Source: Shewanella atlantica
Lineage (GTDB): Bacteria; Pseudomonadota; Gammaproteobacteria; Enterobacterales; Shewanellaceae
Assembly (NCBI RefSeq): GCF_003966265.1
Contig: NZ_RXNV01000021.1
Span: forward strand, 1 to 43,097
Reading direction: 5' to 3'
Length of the DNA: 43,097 nucleotides
Below, in pieces: positions 32,611-41,106 of the stretch. The translations under genes and the position numbers were made by a program. Numbering within the stretch: the first letter of the stretch is position 1; the number at the start of each line of letters is the position of its first letter. The notes beneath the pieces are model-generated. The model did not search any database, was not told the DNA's origin, and worked only from the letters and a program-made list of their open reading frames with translations.

Positions 32611-33282
32611 TTACGCTTCATTTTCAGTGTCGAGTGTCGACTCATCTGGGGTGGCTAATGGCCAACCGCCTAATGCCTTCCAGCGGTTTACGATTAAGCA
32701 AAATAGCTCTGCGGTACGTTCGGTATCGTACAAGGCCGAGTGGGCTTCATTGTTGTCGAAGGGAATGCCGGCAATTGAACAGGCTTTTGCTAGGACGGTA
32801 TGTCCTATGGCTAATCCCGCAAGAGTTGCAGTATCGAAAGTGGCAAAAGGGTGGAAAGGCGTTCTTTTTAGCCCGTTACGTTCGATGGCTTTTGAAACGA
32901 AGCCATGATCGAATGCCGCATTGTGCGCTACGATTATACTGCGGTGACAGCCTGCGGCTTTTTGTGCTTTCTTAACTTCTTTAAAGATCTCTAAGAATGC
33001 TTCCTTTTCGCTGACAGCACCACGAAGCGGGTTGCTTGGATCGATACCGTTGAACGCGAGTGCCTCGGGTTCGAGGTTTGCTCCCTCAAAAGGTTCGATA
33101 TGGTAGTGCAGAGTCTTGTCTAAACCGAGTACACCTTCATCATCCATTTTCAGTATGGAGACGGCGATTTCAAGCAACGCATCTGTTTGGGCATTGAACC
33201 CGGCTGTCTCAACATCGATGACAACGGGAAAATAGCCTCGAAAACGGTGATTTAATTTATTGGCGTCGCAAATTTCGCTCAT
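32611..33282 (-). CDS. rnt: Ribonuclease T
   Basis: 3'-5' exoribonuclease of the DEDDh family that trims tRNA CCA ends and matures 5S and 23S rRNA. The protein is 223 aa from the chosen start, E. coli 215. Counting from MSEICDANK, catalytic Asp23 and Glu25 (VIDVETAGF) and His181/Asp186 (HSALYD) fall at the E. coli numbers, with the middle Asp in HNAAFDHGF. The start at 33282 is therefore preferred over the 14-residue upstream extension. It is divergent from motY, as is usual in Vibrio and Shewanella. High confidence. Confidence 0.96.
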   Translation of the reverse strand: MSEICDANKLNHRFRGYFPVVIDVETAGFNAQTDALLEIAVSILKMDDEGVLGLDKTLHYHIEPFEGANLEPEALAFNGIDPSNPLRGAVSEKEAFLEIFKEVKKAQKAAGCHRSIIVAHNAAFDHGFVSKAIERNGLKRTPFHPFATFDTATLAGLAIGHTVLAKACSIAGIPFDNNEAHSALYDTERTAELFCLIVNRWKALGGWPLATPDESTLDTENEA

Positions 33283-33400
33283 TAAAAATGTCCAAATAGT
33301 TAGCAGGCCGCTATTATGCTGCAACTGGGTATTGCTGTCATGTTCGAATGTTCATATTATGAGCTAAAGGTATAGAAAAATGTGCCGATAGCTTTAAGTA

Positions 33401-34294
33401 ATGGAATTAATAAGAGTGCTTTGTATGTGGCTTAGAGTATTGTTGGCGTTGACACTGTGTATGCCTTTTTTTGCTAATGCAGAGTTGCGCCATTATGTTG
33501 CCTCTCTCGACCAATCCCAATGGAAGCTCAGCGACAGTACCCCCATAATATGTCGTCTTGAGCATGATATCCCCTCATATGGCAAAGCGGTATTTACAAG
33601 CATTGCAGGCAAAGATCATAACCTGAATTTCAGTTTAGATATGTGGGTTAAGCCAGATCAAGTGACTCAGGCTAAGTTAATGAGCTTGGCACCGGCATGG
33701 CGCCCCGGAATTCTATCTAAAGAGATAACCGAGCTGAGTTATCAGAAGTATTTTAGTGGTGAAGTACCAAGAAATGCTGCCTGGTCCATGTTAGCCGAGT
33801 TGGAAAGAGGGATGCAGCCCACCTTCTATTATGCTGATTGGTATAATCGGTCTAATAAAATTGCAGTAGGGCTCTCGGCCGTTAACTTCAACCGCAAATA
33901 TGGTGAGTTTAAATCCTGTTTAGCGGGTTTGTTGCCATACAGTTTTGATGATATTGCGTTTACCGTGTTGACCTATGAATTTGGTGGTGCGGAGTTGACG
34001 CGCTACGCTAAGGCGCAGATTGCTAAAATTCAAGAGTACCTTGCCTATGATCCTGAGGTTGAACTGGTATTGATCGATGCTTACACCGATAGTTACGGCG
34101 GCCGTTCAATTAACCAAAAAGTATCCGAGGAAAGAGCGGATTCTGTGAAAAACTTCTTCCTGTCGGCGGGGATCACACAAGAGAGAATTCATACCGTCGG
34201 CCATGGTGAACGCCATCATGTGGCATCGAATGATACTATCGATGAGCGCTCACGAAACAGGCGAGTGGTGATTAGAATTAGTAAACCTATGTAG
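33401..34294 (+). CDS. motY: Sodium-type flagellar motor protein MotY
   Basis: T-ring component that holds the Na+-driven stators in polar flagellar motors. The protein is up to 297 aa. The N-terminal part up to residue 28 is a signal peptide (the hydrophobic core is VLLALTLCMPFFANA). Residues 30-165 match the MotY N-terminal domain: LRHYVASLDQSQWKLS, ICRLEHDIPSYGKAVF and APAWRPGILS. The C-terminal OmpA-like peptidoglycan-binding domain carries LVLIDAYTDSYG and RSRNRRVVIRI. The ATG at 33425, eight codons downstream, could be the true start; neither has a strong ribosome site. The stator genes are not in this window. Adjacent to rnt as in Vibrio. Confidence 0.93.
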   Translation: MELIRVLCMWLRVLLALTLCMPFFANAELRHYVASLDQSQWKLSDSTPIICRLEHDIPSYGKAVFTSIAGKDHNLNFSLDMWVKPDQVTQAKLMSLAPAWRPGILSKEITELSYQKYFSGEVPRNAAWSMLAELERGMQPTFYYADWYNRSNKIAVGLSAVNFNRKYGEFKSCLAGLLPYSFDDIAFTVLTYEFGGAELTRYAKAQIAKIQEYLAYDPEVELVLIDAYTDSYGGRSINQKVSEERADSVKNFFLSAGITQERIHTVGHGERHHVASNDTIDERSRNRRVVIRISKPM

Positions 34295-34354
34295 TAGATT
34301 CACTTAACGAGAGCTGCTTAAATAAATCTATCTGGTAGCTTCTTATAACTAAAT

Positions 34355-34380
34355 GCCCAACCTTAATGTTGGGCTTTTTT
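34355..34380 (+). terminator. Intrinsic terminator of motY
   Basis: GCCCAAC pairs with GTTGGGC over a 6-base loop, followed by TTTTTT. Confidence 0.9.
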
Positions 34381-34433
34381 ATGCCCGTATGCTTCTGTTA
34401 AAGTGTTGGGAAATTAAGATAGGAATTTCGGAT

Positions 34434-34466
34434 AAAAAAAAGCCCACTTAATAAATTAAATGGGCT
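34434..34466 (-). terminator. Intrinsic terminator of the candidate sRNA
   Basis: On the minus strand AGCCCATTTAA pairs with TTAAGTGGGCT (one G-U pair, four-base loop), followed by eight T. In the plus direction no T-run follows, so it does not belong to motY, which has its own terminator at 34355. Confidence 0.85.
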
Positions 34467-34600
34467 GCAAAATGTGCATTGCAATCAACAAATTGAAGGA
34501 AGGAAGTCAAGCATAAGAACCAGGGATAAAATTCACGTGTTAGACACGGGAATTAAGAGTTCTTGTTTTCATATCTGCCAAGCAGACACTTCCAGAAAAC
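34434..34600 (-). ncRNA. Candidate small regulatory RNA, about 167 nt
   Basis: Predicted transcript from +1 near 34600 to the T-run at 34434, minus strand, with no open frame beyond a 10-codon one. The RNA folds well by inspection. Hairpin 1 (RNA nt 1-36): GUUUUC/GAAAAC outer pair and UCUGC/GCAGA inner pair. Hairpin 2 (nt 37-86): AAGAAC/GUUCUU outside, AAUUC/GAAUU and CGUGU/ACACG inside. A single-stranded stretch (nt 88-115) contains ACUUCCUUCCUUC, complementary to Shine-Dalgarno purines. A small UGCAA/UUGCA hairpin (118-135) precedes the terminator stem. The ordered promoter, hairpins and eight-U tail are typical of Hfq-dependent trans-acting sRNAs. It matches none of Spot 42, GcvB, RyhB, MicA, GlmZ or 6S that I can recall. 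Expression is unproven. Confidence 0.62.
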
Positions 34601-34607
34601 GAGATGA

Positions 34608-34636
34608 ATTATAGGGTTCGCCCTCTAAACTAACAA
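34608..34636 (-). promoter_or_regulatory. Sigma70 promoter of the candidate sRNA
   Basis: Reading the minus strand: TTGTTA (34636-34631), a 17-base spacer, and consensus TATAAT (34613-34608). The spacer end carries the inverted repeat GGGCGAACCC, which could be an operator. The first purine at a normal distance is G34600, exactly where hairpin 1 begins. Confidence 0.8.
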
Positions 34637-34834
34637 GCTAGAAAAATTGCATTGTTACATTAGTTTTTCTTATGTCACCAAGTGTGATCCAGGTAGATAA
34701 ATTCAGTTGGATAGCTGGTTTGCGGGTGTTTAAGCAGAATTTCTGCATAATTGAACGGTTCAAATAAATAATCTATGTTACAGATTTATTAATCCGGGTT
34801 TGGTGACCAGGGTTTCCATAATTTTTTTCTTTCA

Positions 34835-34862
34835 TTGCCATCATTTTTTTTGCTTGTATAGT
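34835..34862 (+). promoter_or_regulatory. Sigma70-type promoter of the prolyl oligopeptidase gene
   Basis: TTGCCA (34835-34840), a 16-base spacer and TATAGT (34857-34862), each five of six to consensus. Transcription would start near 34869, about 70 bp before the gene. Between this and the sRNA promoter (34637-34834) I see nothing further. Confidence 0.65.
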
Positions 34863-34936
34863 ACTTCGTTAATTGAGGTTTTCCCTCCAATAATAACAAT
34901 ATCTAAAATTCCAATAATATCTGCATCAGGATGGCA

Positions 34937-37093
34937 ATGATGGTATTTAAATCAATACTTAAAAAACAGCACCTTTTAATAGCTGGAGTCGGCATCGCGT
35001 TAATGGGGTGCCAGGCAACTACGGCTGACAAACAAGTCTCATCTCCTCAAGCTCTCACGCCGGCGAGCGCTATAGAGACAATACATGGTGTACAGGTCGC
35101 GGATCCCTATCGCTACCTCGAAGTGGAGTCCGAGGAAACGACAAGCTGGGTAAAAACTCAACAGGCAGATGGACATGCCTATCTGGCAGGAATTGAAAAT
35201 AAACAAACCATTGTCGATCGTATTACCGAACTTTGGAATTATGAAAAAGTGTCGGCGCCTTTCGAGCATGGTGATAATACGTTTTACTACCGAAATGATG
35301 GCCTGCAGGCTCAATCAGTTCTGTTTGTAAAGGGAGCTGACGGCGAAGAGAAAGTGCTTCTCGACCCTAACACGCTTTCTTCCGACGGTACCATTGCCTT
35401 ATCTGGGGTTTCCGTTAGCGGCGATGGTAATACCTTAGCTTATGGTGTTTCAAATTCAGGTTCAGATTGGCAGCAATGGCAATTTGTCGATATTGCCAGC
35501 GGCACTAAGTTAAATGACGAGCTTAAGTGGATTAAGTTCTCGGGTGCCGAATGGAGTAAAGACAACAGCGGCGTTTACTACGCGCGATACGATGCACCTG
35601 CCGGCGGCAACTTACTTGCCGATGTGAATTTTAATCAGAAAGTGTACTTTCATAAAATAGGTACAGATCAGAGTCAGGATAAATTGGTTTACGAGCGACC
35701 ACAGAATAAAGATTGGGGCTTCGGAATCGAAGTCTCTGAAGCTGGTGACTACTTGTTATTGTCCATCTCTCAGGGAACGGATAGTCGTAACCGCTTTTTC
35801 TATAAGAGCCTGGAGAAGGATTCTGATGTCGTTGAGTTGATCATCAATCTGGAAGCCGAATATAGCTTTCTTGGAAATGATAAATCAATTTTTTACTTCA
35901 AGACTGATCTCGATGCGCCGAACGGTAAAGTGATTGCCATAGACGTGAATAACAGTGATAAGGCTAACTGGAAAACGATAATTCCTGAGTCTACCGATCC
36001 AATAAGCAGTATAGCGATTATTAATGACCATCTGGTTGTCAGTTATCTGCACGATGTGCTCGGTAAGCTTTCTATCTTCAGTTTGAGCGGCGACAAGAGA
36101 CAAGATGTGGCTCTTCCCGGAAAAGGTAAAGTTGCCGGTCCATACGGGAAGCGCAGCAAAGACTACTTCTATTATGTCTTTAATAGTTATGTTCAGCCCA
36201 AAACGACCTATCGATTTGACTTTAAGACGGGCAGCTCGACTTTATTCACCGAGCCAAAAGTGTCATTCAACCCCGATGATTACGTGTCGGAACAGGTTTT
36301 TTATAACAGTAAAGATGGCACTCGTGTGCCTATGATGATCTCTTATAAGAAAGGCTTGAAGAAAACCGGAGACAATCCTACTTTACTCTATGCCTATGGT
36401 GGATTTTCTATCTCACTAACGCCTAGATTTAGCCCTGCTAATATTGCATGGATGGATCTTGGTGGTGTGTATGCGGTGCCGAATTTAAGAGGTGGTGCCG
36501 AATATGGAGAGAGCTGGCATCAAGCCGGCATGCTGGATAAAAAGCAGAATGTGTTTGATGATTACTATGCTGCCGCTGAGTACCTGGTAGCACAGAATTA
36601 CACCAACAAGAGTAAGTTAGGGGCTTATGGCCGAAGTAACGGTGGCCTGTTGATGGGAGCGACACTAACTCAAAGTCCAGAACTGTTTGCAGCCGTTCTT
36701 CCTGCTGTAGGCGTGCTTGATATGCTTCGATTCCACAAGTTCACCATTGGCTGGGCTTGGACTAGCGAATACGGTAGTGCGGATGTGGCGGAACAATTTC
36801 CGGCTCTGATGGCGTACTCTCCTTACCATAATGTTAGCGAGAGAGCTTATCCTGCGACTATGGTAATGACTGCGGACCATGACGACAGGGTTGTACCTCT
36901 GCACAGCTTTAAGTTTGGCGCTATGTTGCAAGCCAACCAAAAAGGCGATGCACCTATCATCATGCGAATAGAATCGAAAGCCGGACACGGTAAGGGTAAA
37001 CCAACAGCCATGAAAATTGATGAATTTGCCGATATATACAGTTTTCTTTTCGATAGCTTTGGTCTGAAAATACCGGCAAAAATTAACCAATAG
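34937..37093 (+). CDS. Prolyl oligopeptidase (S9A), lipoprotein
   Basis: A 718-aa serine peptidase cutting short peptides after proline. A lipoprotein signal with ALMGC puts lipidation at about Cys25, so it is exported. Residues 45-115 and 440-718 form the alpha/beta hydrolase domain, and the intervening seven-bladed propeller gates access. The catalytic triad is Ser in GAYGRSNGGLLMG, Asp in TADHDDRVVPLHS and His in KAGHGKGKPT. The GGFSISLTPRFSP and RGGAEYGESWHQAG blocks are typical of S9A. The ATG at 34937 is chosen: AGG sits six bases upstream; ATGs at 34931 and 34940 are alternatives. It has its own promoter and terminator. The role is presumably peptide nutrition. Confidence 0.93.
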   Translation: MMVFKSILKKQHLLIAGVGIALMGCQATTADKQVSSPQALTPASAIETIHGVQVADPYRYLEVESEETTSWVKTQQADGHAYLAGIENKQTIVDRITELWNYEKVSAPFEHGDNTFYYRNDGLQAQSVLFVKGADGEEKVLLDPNTLSSDGTIALSGVSVSGDGNTLAYGVSNSGSDWQQWQFVDIASGTKLNDELKWIKFSGAEWSKDNSGVYYARYDAPAGGNLLADVNFNQKVYFHKIGTDQSQDKLVYERPQNKDWGFGIEVSEAGDYLLLSISQGTDSRNRFFYKSLEKDSDVVELIINLEAEYSFLGNDKSIFYFKTDLDAPNGKVIAIDVNNSDKANWKTIIPESTDPISSIAIINDHLVVSYLHDVLGKLSIFSLSGDKRQDVALPGKGKVAGPYGKRSKDYFYYVFNSYVQPKTTYRFDFKTGSSTLFTEPKVSFNPDDYVSEQVFYNSKDGTRVPMMISYKKGLKKTGDNPTLLYAYGGFSISLTPRFSPANIAWMDLGGVYAVPNLRGGAEYGESWHQAGMLDKKQNVFDDYYAAAEYLVAQNYTNKSKLGAYGRSNGGLLMGATLTQSPELFAAVLPAVGVLDMLRFHKFTIGWAWTSEYGSADVAEQFPALMAYSPYHNVSERAYPATMVMTADHDDRVVPLHSFKFGAMLQANQKGDAPIIMRIESKAGHGKGKPTAMKIDEFADIYSFLFDSFGLKIPAKINQ

Positions 37094-37115
37094 TCACTAA
37101 AAAGTGAAATCCGTT

Positions 37116-37144
37116 AAAAAGAGGAGCAATAGCTCCTCTTTTTT
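37116..37144 (+). terminator. Intrinsic terminator of the prolyl oligopeptidase gene
   Basis: GAGGAGC pairs with GCTCCTC over AATA, with A-run before and six T after. Confidence 0.92.
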
Positions 37145-37191
37145 ATGAACAAAAATTTACGAAGATAGTGATCCTAGCCTGCTGAGAAGCA

Positions 37192-37220
37192 TTCACAATT
37201 TCATTTGGGCTAGGTATAGT
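37192..37220 (+). promoter_or_regulatory. Promoter of the tol-pal operon
   Basis: TTCACA (37192-37197), a 17-base spacer and TATAGT (37215-37220), about 40 bp before the ybgC start codon. Confidence 0.7.
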
Positions 37221-37259
37221 AGCCCTCTGTTTTAAATCATTGATTGGCACTTACTACTC

Positions 37260-37658
37260 ATGTTTCGCTGGCCTATTTCAGTCTATTACGAAGATACCGA
37301 TGCCGGTGGTGTTGTGTATCATTCAAATTATCTTAATTTTTTTGAACGAGCCAGAACCGAATGGTTGAAAGATATGGGAGTGAAGCAGACAGCCCTGTTA
37401 GCTGAAGATATTGCATTTGTTGTCAAGAAGGCCGAACTGGATTTTTGTAAACCTGCGAAGTTCGAACAGGACCTTATTGTAGAAACTGTTGTCACAAAGA
37501 TTAAGAAAGCGTCGTTGATGTTTAATCAACGTCTAGTCGATAAGCAGGGCGTAACATATTGTGAAGGTAACATCTTAGTTGCTTGTATCACTTTATCTCG
37601 TATGAGACCTCGTGCCATTCCCCAAAATATTGCTCAGGAGTTTACAGGTGGAAGCTGA
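37260..37658 (+). CDS. ybgC: Tol-Pal-associated acyl-CoA thioesterase YbgC
   Basis: A 132-aa hotdog-fold thioesterase, first gene of the tol-pal cluster. The active-site stretch YYEDTDAGGVVYHSNYL carries Asp14, equivalent to the catalytic Asp18 of E. coli YbgC; the following FFERARTEWL helix is also characteristic. It hydrolyses acyl-CoA thioesters in the cytoplasm and has been linked to phospholipid synthesis, though its part in Tol-Pal function is not settled. Its final 11 bp overlap tolQ, so the two are translationally coupled. No Shine-Dalgarno sequence is visible before its ATG, but the leader after the predicted promoter is short. Confidence 0.95.
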   Translation: MFRWPISVYYEDTDAGGVVYHSNYLNFFERARTEWLKDMGVKQTALLAEDIAFVVKKAELDFCKPAKFEQDLIVETVVTKIKKASLMFNQRLVDKQGVTYCEGNILVACITLSRMRPRAIPQNIAQEFTGGS

Positions 37659-38337
37659 TATTTCATTTATTGGATTATTTTTACAAGCCAGTTTGTTGGT
37701 TAAGTTTGTGATGTTAACCTTACTGAGTTTATCAGTGATCTCATGGGCGGTAATTATTCAGCGCCGCCGCTTGTTAACATCGGCTAAACAGGGAGCGATT
37801 AAATTTGAAGATAGATTTTGGTCTGGTGTAGATCTCAACAAGCTTTATAAAGAAATTTCCGCTCGACAAGATGGTAATGAAGGGCTGGAAGCCTTGTTTC
37901 ATTCCGGCTTTAAAGAGTATGCCAGATTAAGTAAGTTAAATGGCAAAGTTCCTGCGGCGGTGATGGATGGCAGCTATCGGGCCATGAGGGTCTCTCTGTC
38001 AAGAGAGATGGAAAAGCTTGAAACCCACCTTCCTTTGTTAGCAACCATAGGTTCAACGAGTCCATATATCGGCTTGTTCGGCACGGTATGGGGGATCATG
38101 AACTCTTTTATCGCCCTCGGTGCCGTTGAAAATGCGACACTTGCCATGGTTGCTCCGGGTATCGCTGAGGCATTGATCGCTACGGCGATGGGCTTATTTG
38201 CCGCGATCCCAGCCGTTATTGCCTATAACCGCTTTACCACCCAGGTCGATAGTATTGAGATGTCCTATGCAAACTTCATGGAGGAGTTTTCAAGTATTTT
38301 ACATCGCCAAGCTTACAGCGATAGGGATGAAGGCTAA
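37648..38337 (+). CDS. tolQ: Tol-Pal system protein TolQ
   Basis: A 229-aa inner-membrane proton-channel subunit of the TolQRA motor (MotA/ExbB family). Three transmembrane helices: near residues 15-35, and a pair near 130-155 and 165-190 that includes LATIGSTSPYIGLFGTVWGI and GIAEALIATAMGLFAAIPAV. With TolR it uses the proton gradient to energise TolA and pull the outer membrane inward during division. Translation begins at the GTG at 37648, with AGGAG seven bases upstream, inside the end of ybgC; a longer frame from 37612 would miss this site and the E. coli-like length of 230. It overlaps tolR by one base (TAATG). Confidence 0.96.
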   Translation: MEADISFIGLFLQASLLVKFVMLTLLSLSVISWAVIIQRRRLLTSAKQGAIKFEDRFWSGVDLNKLYKEISARQDGNEGLEALFHSGFKEYARLSKLNGKVPAAVMDGSYRAMRVSLSREMEKLETHLPLLATIGSTSPYIGLFGTVWGIMNSFIALGAVENATLAMVAPGIAEALIATAMGLFAAIPAVIAYNRFTTQVDSIEMSYANFMEEFSSILHRQAYSDRDEG

Positions 38338-38771
38338 TGCAGCAGGGCTATCAGCGAAAGCGCCGTCGTCCTGTGGCTGAGATCAATGTAGTGCCATATA
38401 TCGATGTGATGTTGGTATTGTTGATTATTTTCATGGTGACAGCCCCTATCGTGACCCAAGGGGTTAAAGTCGATCTACCGAAAGCCTCATCAGAGGCTTT
38501 ACCCGCAGACAGTAAACCGCCCGTTGTCGCTTCTATCGATGCCGACGGGGATTACTTCCTGGATGTGGGGAGCTCAAGTGATCGACAAACTCTCGACTTG
38601 GAAGAGATAGCAATCAGAGTCGGCGCTATTATTCAGCTGGAGCCTGAGCGCCCGGTTGTGGTGAAAGCCGATAGAAGCATCGCTTATGAGAAGGTCATAC
38701 AGCTTATGGTGACGCTACAAGGTGCCGGTGTGCCTTCGGTCGGATTGATGACAGATTCACCTGAGGAGTAG
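38337..38771 (+). CDS. tolR: Tol-Pal system protein TolR
   Basis: A 144-aa ExbD/TolR-family stator subunit with one transmembrane helix (residues 18-42) and a periplasmic domain. Asp23 in YIDVMLVLLIIFMV is the conserved proton-path residue, at the same number as in E. coli. The periplasmic part (VVVKADRSIAYEKVIQLMVTLQGAGV) matches the family dimer fold. The start overlaps the tolQ stop, and the stop is three bases before the GTG of tolA. TolR dimers sit in the TolQ pentamer and couple proton flow to TolA. Confidence 0.96.
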   Translation: MQQGYQRKRRRPVAEINVVPYIDVMLVLLIIFMVTAPIVTQGVKVDLPKASSEALPADSKPPVVASIDADGDYFLDVGSSSDRQTLDLEEIAIRVGAIIQLEPERPVVVKADRSIAYEKVIQLMVTLQGAGVPSVGLMTDSPEE

Positions 38772-38774
38772 TCG

Positions 38775-39734
38775 GTGACAGATAAAGCAAATTTTACGTT
38801 ACCTCTAGTGATTTCAGCTGGTATTCATATTGGCGTGTTAGTTATTCTCGCGCTGGGTGTCGACTTTTCTGAAAAGCCGAAACCTCAGCCTCAAGCAAGT
38901 GCTCCAGCAGTACAGGCCGTTGTGGTGGATCAGAAAAAAGTGGCTCAACATGTTGAGAAACTTAAAGCCGACAAACGGGAAGCGGCCCGTAAAGAGAAAG
39001 CCAGACAAGATGAGTTAGAGCTTAAGGCTAAGAAAGCTCGTCAGGAGAGGGAGCGCGAACAGGCTCAAATTAAAAAGCTCGAAAAGCAGCGCAAGCAGAA
39101 AGAGATAGAAACTAAAAATGCCGCTGCGGCAGCCAAGGCAGCTCAATTAAAAGAGAAGCAAGCCAAGGATAAAGCACAAAAAGCAGAAGCTGACCGTAAA
39201 CAAAAAGAGAAAGAACGTAAGGCCTCTGAAGAGGCGGCAAGAAAAGCCGCTGAGAAACGTAAGCAGGAAGAAGCCGCAGCGAAAAAAGCTGCCGATGAGC
39301 GCAAGCGTAAAGAGGAGGCGGAACGCAAACGTAAGGCTGAAGCCGAGCGCAAGCGCAAAGCAGAGGAGCAGGCACGTCAACAACAAGAGCAGATGATGCA
39401 AGATGCCTTGGCTGCGGAGCAGGCTGCCCTGTCTCAGACGCGTAATAAGCAAGTGATGAGTGAAGTTCAGCGATATACCAGCATGATCAGAGCAACAATT
39501 CAGCGAAACCTTGTTGTCGATGAGTCTATGCGAGGTAAGAGTTGCCGTATCTTTATTCGTTTAGCTCATGATGGGTTTGTCACTGCCAATAAAATTTTGT
39601 CGGGTGATCCTGTTGTATGTCGAGCGACTAAAACGGCGATTAACAAAGCCGGACGCTTGCCAGTATCGACCGAGCCAGATGTTTATAACAAATTAAAAGA
39701 GATTAATTTAACTGTTCAACCTGAATTTAATTAA
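38775..39734 (+). CDS. tolA: Tol-Pal system protein TolA
   Basis: A 319-aa inner-membrane protein that spans the periplasm to contact Pal/TolB. One transmembrane helix (residues 10-28), a long Ala/Lys/Glu-rich helical domain II (about 45-225), and a C-terminal domain III (about 230-319) that binds TolB and has two conserved cysteines (SCRIF and VVCRAT). Translation begins at a GTG, with GAGGAG six bases upstream; an ATG start is not available. Tandem KAEAERK-type repeats explain the many long antisense frames in this region, which are artefacts. It is shorter than E. coli TolA (421 aa) because domain II is shorter. Confidence 0.95.
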   Translation: MTDKANFTLPLVISAGIHIGVLVILALGVDFSEKPKPQPQASAPAVQAVVVDQKKVAQHVEKLKADKREAARKEKARQDELELKAKKARQEREREQAQIKKLEKQRKQKEIETKNAAAAAKAAQLKEKQAKDKAQKAEADRKQKEKERKASEEAARKAAEKRKQEEAAAKKAADERKRKEEAERKRKAEAERKRKAEEQARQQQEQMMQDALAAEQAALSQTRNKQVMSEVQRYTSMIRATIQRNLVVDESMRGKSCRIFIRLAHDGFVTANKILSGDPVVCRATKTAINKAGRLPVSTEPDVYNKLKEINLTVQPEFN

Positions 39735-39744
39735 AAGGAGTCAT

Positions 39745-41073
39745 ATGAAGACTTTGGGAAAATGGCTCGTATTAGGGCTGGTTATATTAAGCTCACCTGT
39801 AAGAGCGGCACTGGATATCGTGATTACCGAAGGTATCGATGCGGCTAGGCCTATCGCAGTTGTTCCTTTTGTCTGGCAAGGGCAGGGGCCCGCACCGCAG
39901 CAGATCTCTGATGTTGTTATGTCTGATCTGACTCGAAGTGGTACGTTTAAAACTTTGGACGAGCTGAGTTTGCCGCAACGTAACATCAGTACAATTTCTC
40001 AATTTCAAGCTAAAGACTGGGCGAGTATTGGCGCCGAAGCTGTGGTCATGGGGGCGATTAAACCATACGGCACTGATAAATATTTGGTGACTTTTGACCT
40101 GGTCGACCTTGTTAAGGCTCAAATGCAATCTGGTACAGGCCCTCAGTCAACTCAGGAGTTCTTGATAGATAGTCGTGAAACCGTTATCTCATCAGCTCAG
40201 TTCAGACAATATGGTCACCGTATTAGTGATATTATCTACGAAAAACTAACGGGAATTCGTGGTGCTTTCTTAACTCGTATCGCTTATGTTGTTGTAAAGC
40301 ACGGTGAGAAGTCGCCGTACCAGTTGATGATTTCTGATTACGACGGGCATAATGAACAGATGCTTTTACGATCTCCTGAGCCCCTAATGTCACCATCATG
40401 GTCACCCGATGGACGACAGCTTGCTTATGTGAGTTTCGAAAATAGAAAAGCGGAAGTTTTTGTACAAGATATTTATACGCAATCTAGAAGTAAAGTTACC
40501 AGTTTTGATGGAATCAATGGTGCTCCCGTTTTTTCTCCCGATGGAAAAAAACTGGCGTTGACTCTGTCTAAAGACGGTCAACCTGAGATTTATGTCGTTG
40601 ATATCAACACTAAAGCACTTAAGCGTGTCACAAATCATTATGCTATAGATACCGAGGCATCTTGGTTTCCTGATGGAAAATCTCTGATCTTTACTTCGGA
40701 GCGCGGCGGTCGCCCTCAAATTTACAAGGTGACACTGGCCTCAGGCAAGGTGCAAAGAATGACCTTCGAAGGGGAGTGGAACTTAGGTGGCTCAATTTCA
40801 CCCGATGGTCGAAGCATGATTTTTGTGAATAGAACAAATGGTAAATTTAATATTGCCAGAATGGATCTGGAAACACGCTTTATGCAGGTTCTGACGTCGA
40901 CACGTCTTGATGAATCGCCTAGCGTAGCACCGAATGGAACTATGGTGATTTACGGAACTACCTATCAAGGTAAACAAGTTTTAGCAGCGGTTTCAACGGA
41001 TGGACGATTTAAAGCCCGGCTGCCCACGGGTCAAGGGGAAGTTAAATCACCTTCTTGGTCACCTTTTCTCTAA
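39745..41073 (+). CDS. tolB: Tol-Pal system protein TolB
   Basis: A 442-aa periplasmic protein. Signal peptide at residues 1 to about 21 (cleavage after PVRA), then the N-terminal domain that holds the TolA-binding strand (LDIVITEGIDAARPIAVVPF), then a six-bladed beta-propeller with repeats such as SPSWSPDGRQLAYVS and PVFSPDGKKLALTL, which binds Pal. A perfect AAGGAG lies six bases before the ATG. The protein releases Pal from peptidoglycan contact and is part of the outer-membrane constriction machine. Length equals the family norm (E. coli 430). Ten bases after tolA. Confidence 0.97.
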   Translation: MKTLGKWLVLGLVILSSPVRAALDIVITEGIDAARPIAVVPFVWQGQGPAPQQISDVVMSDLTRSGTFKTLDELSLPQRNISTISQFQAKDWASIGAEAVVMGAIKPYGTDKYLVTFDLVDLVKAQMQSGTGPQSTQEFLIDSRETVISSAQFRQYGHRISDIIYEKLTGIRGAFLTRIAYVVVKHGEKSPYQLMISDYDGHNEQMLLRSPEPLMSPSWSPDGRQLAYVSFENRKAEVFVQDIYTQSRSKVTSFDGINGAPVFSPDGKKLALTLSKDGQPEIYVVDINTKALKRVTNHYAIDTEASWFPDGKSLIFTSERGGRPQIYKVTLASGKVQRMTFEGEWNLGGSISPDGRSMIFVNRTNGKFNIARMDLETRFMQVLTSTRLDESPSVAPNGTMVIYGTTYQGKQVLAAVSTDGRFKARLPTGQGEVKSPSWSPFL

Positions 41074-41106
41074 TATATTAACGATAAAGAATAATAAGGA
41101 TTAAAA

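Noticed and set aside
34539..34572. Ten-codon open frame inside the candidate sRNA
   Set aside because: It starts inside hairpin 1 with no suitably placed ribosome site; a coding role is less likely than a structural one.
39112..39452. Several long antisense frames with Leu/Cys/Arg-rich proteins
   Set aside because: They are mirror images of the repetitive Ala/Lys/Glu-rich domain of tolA.
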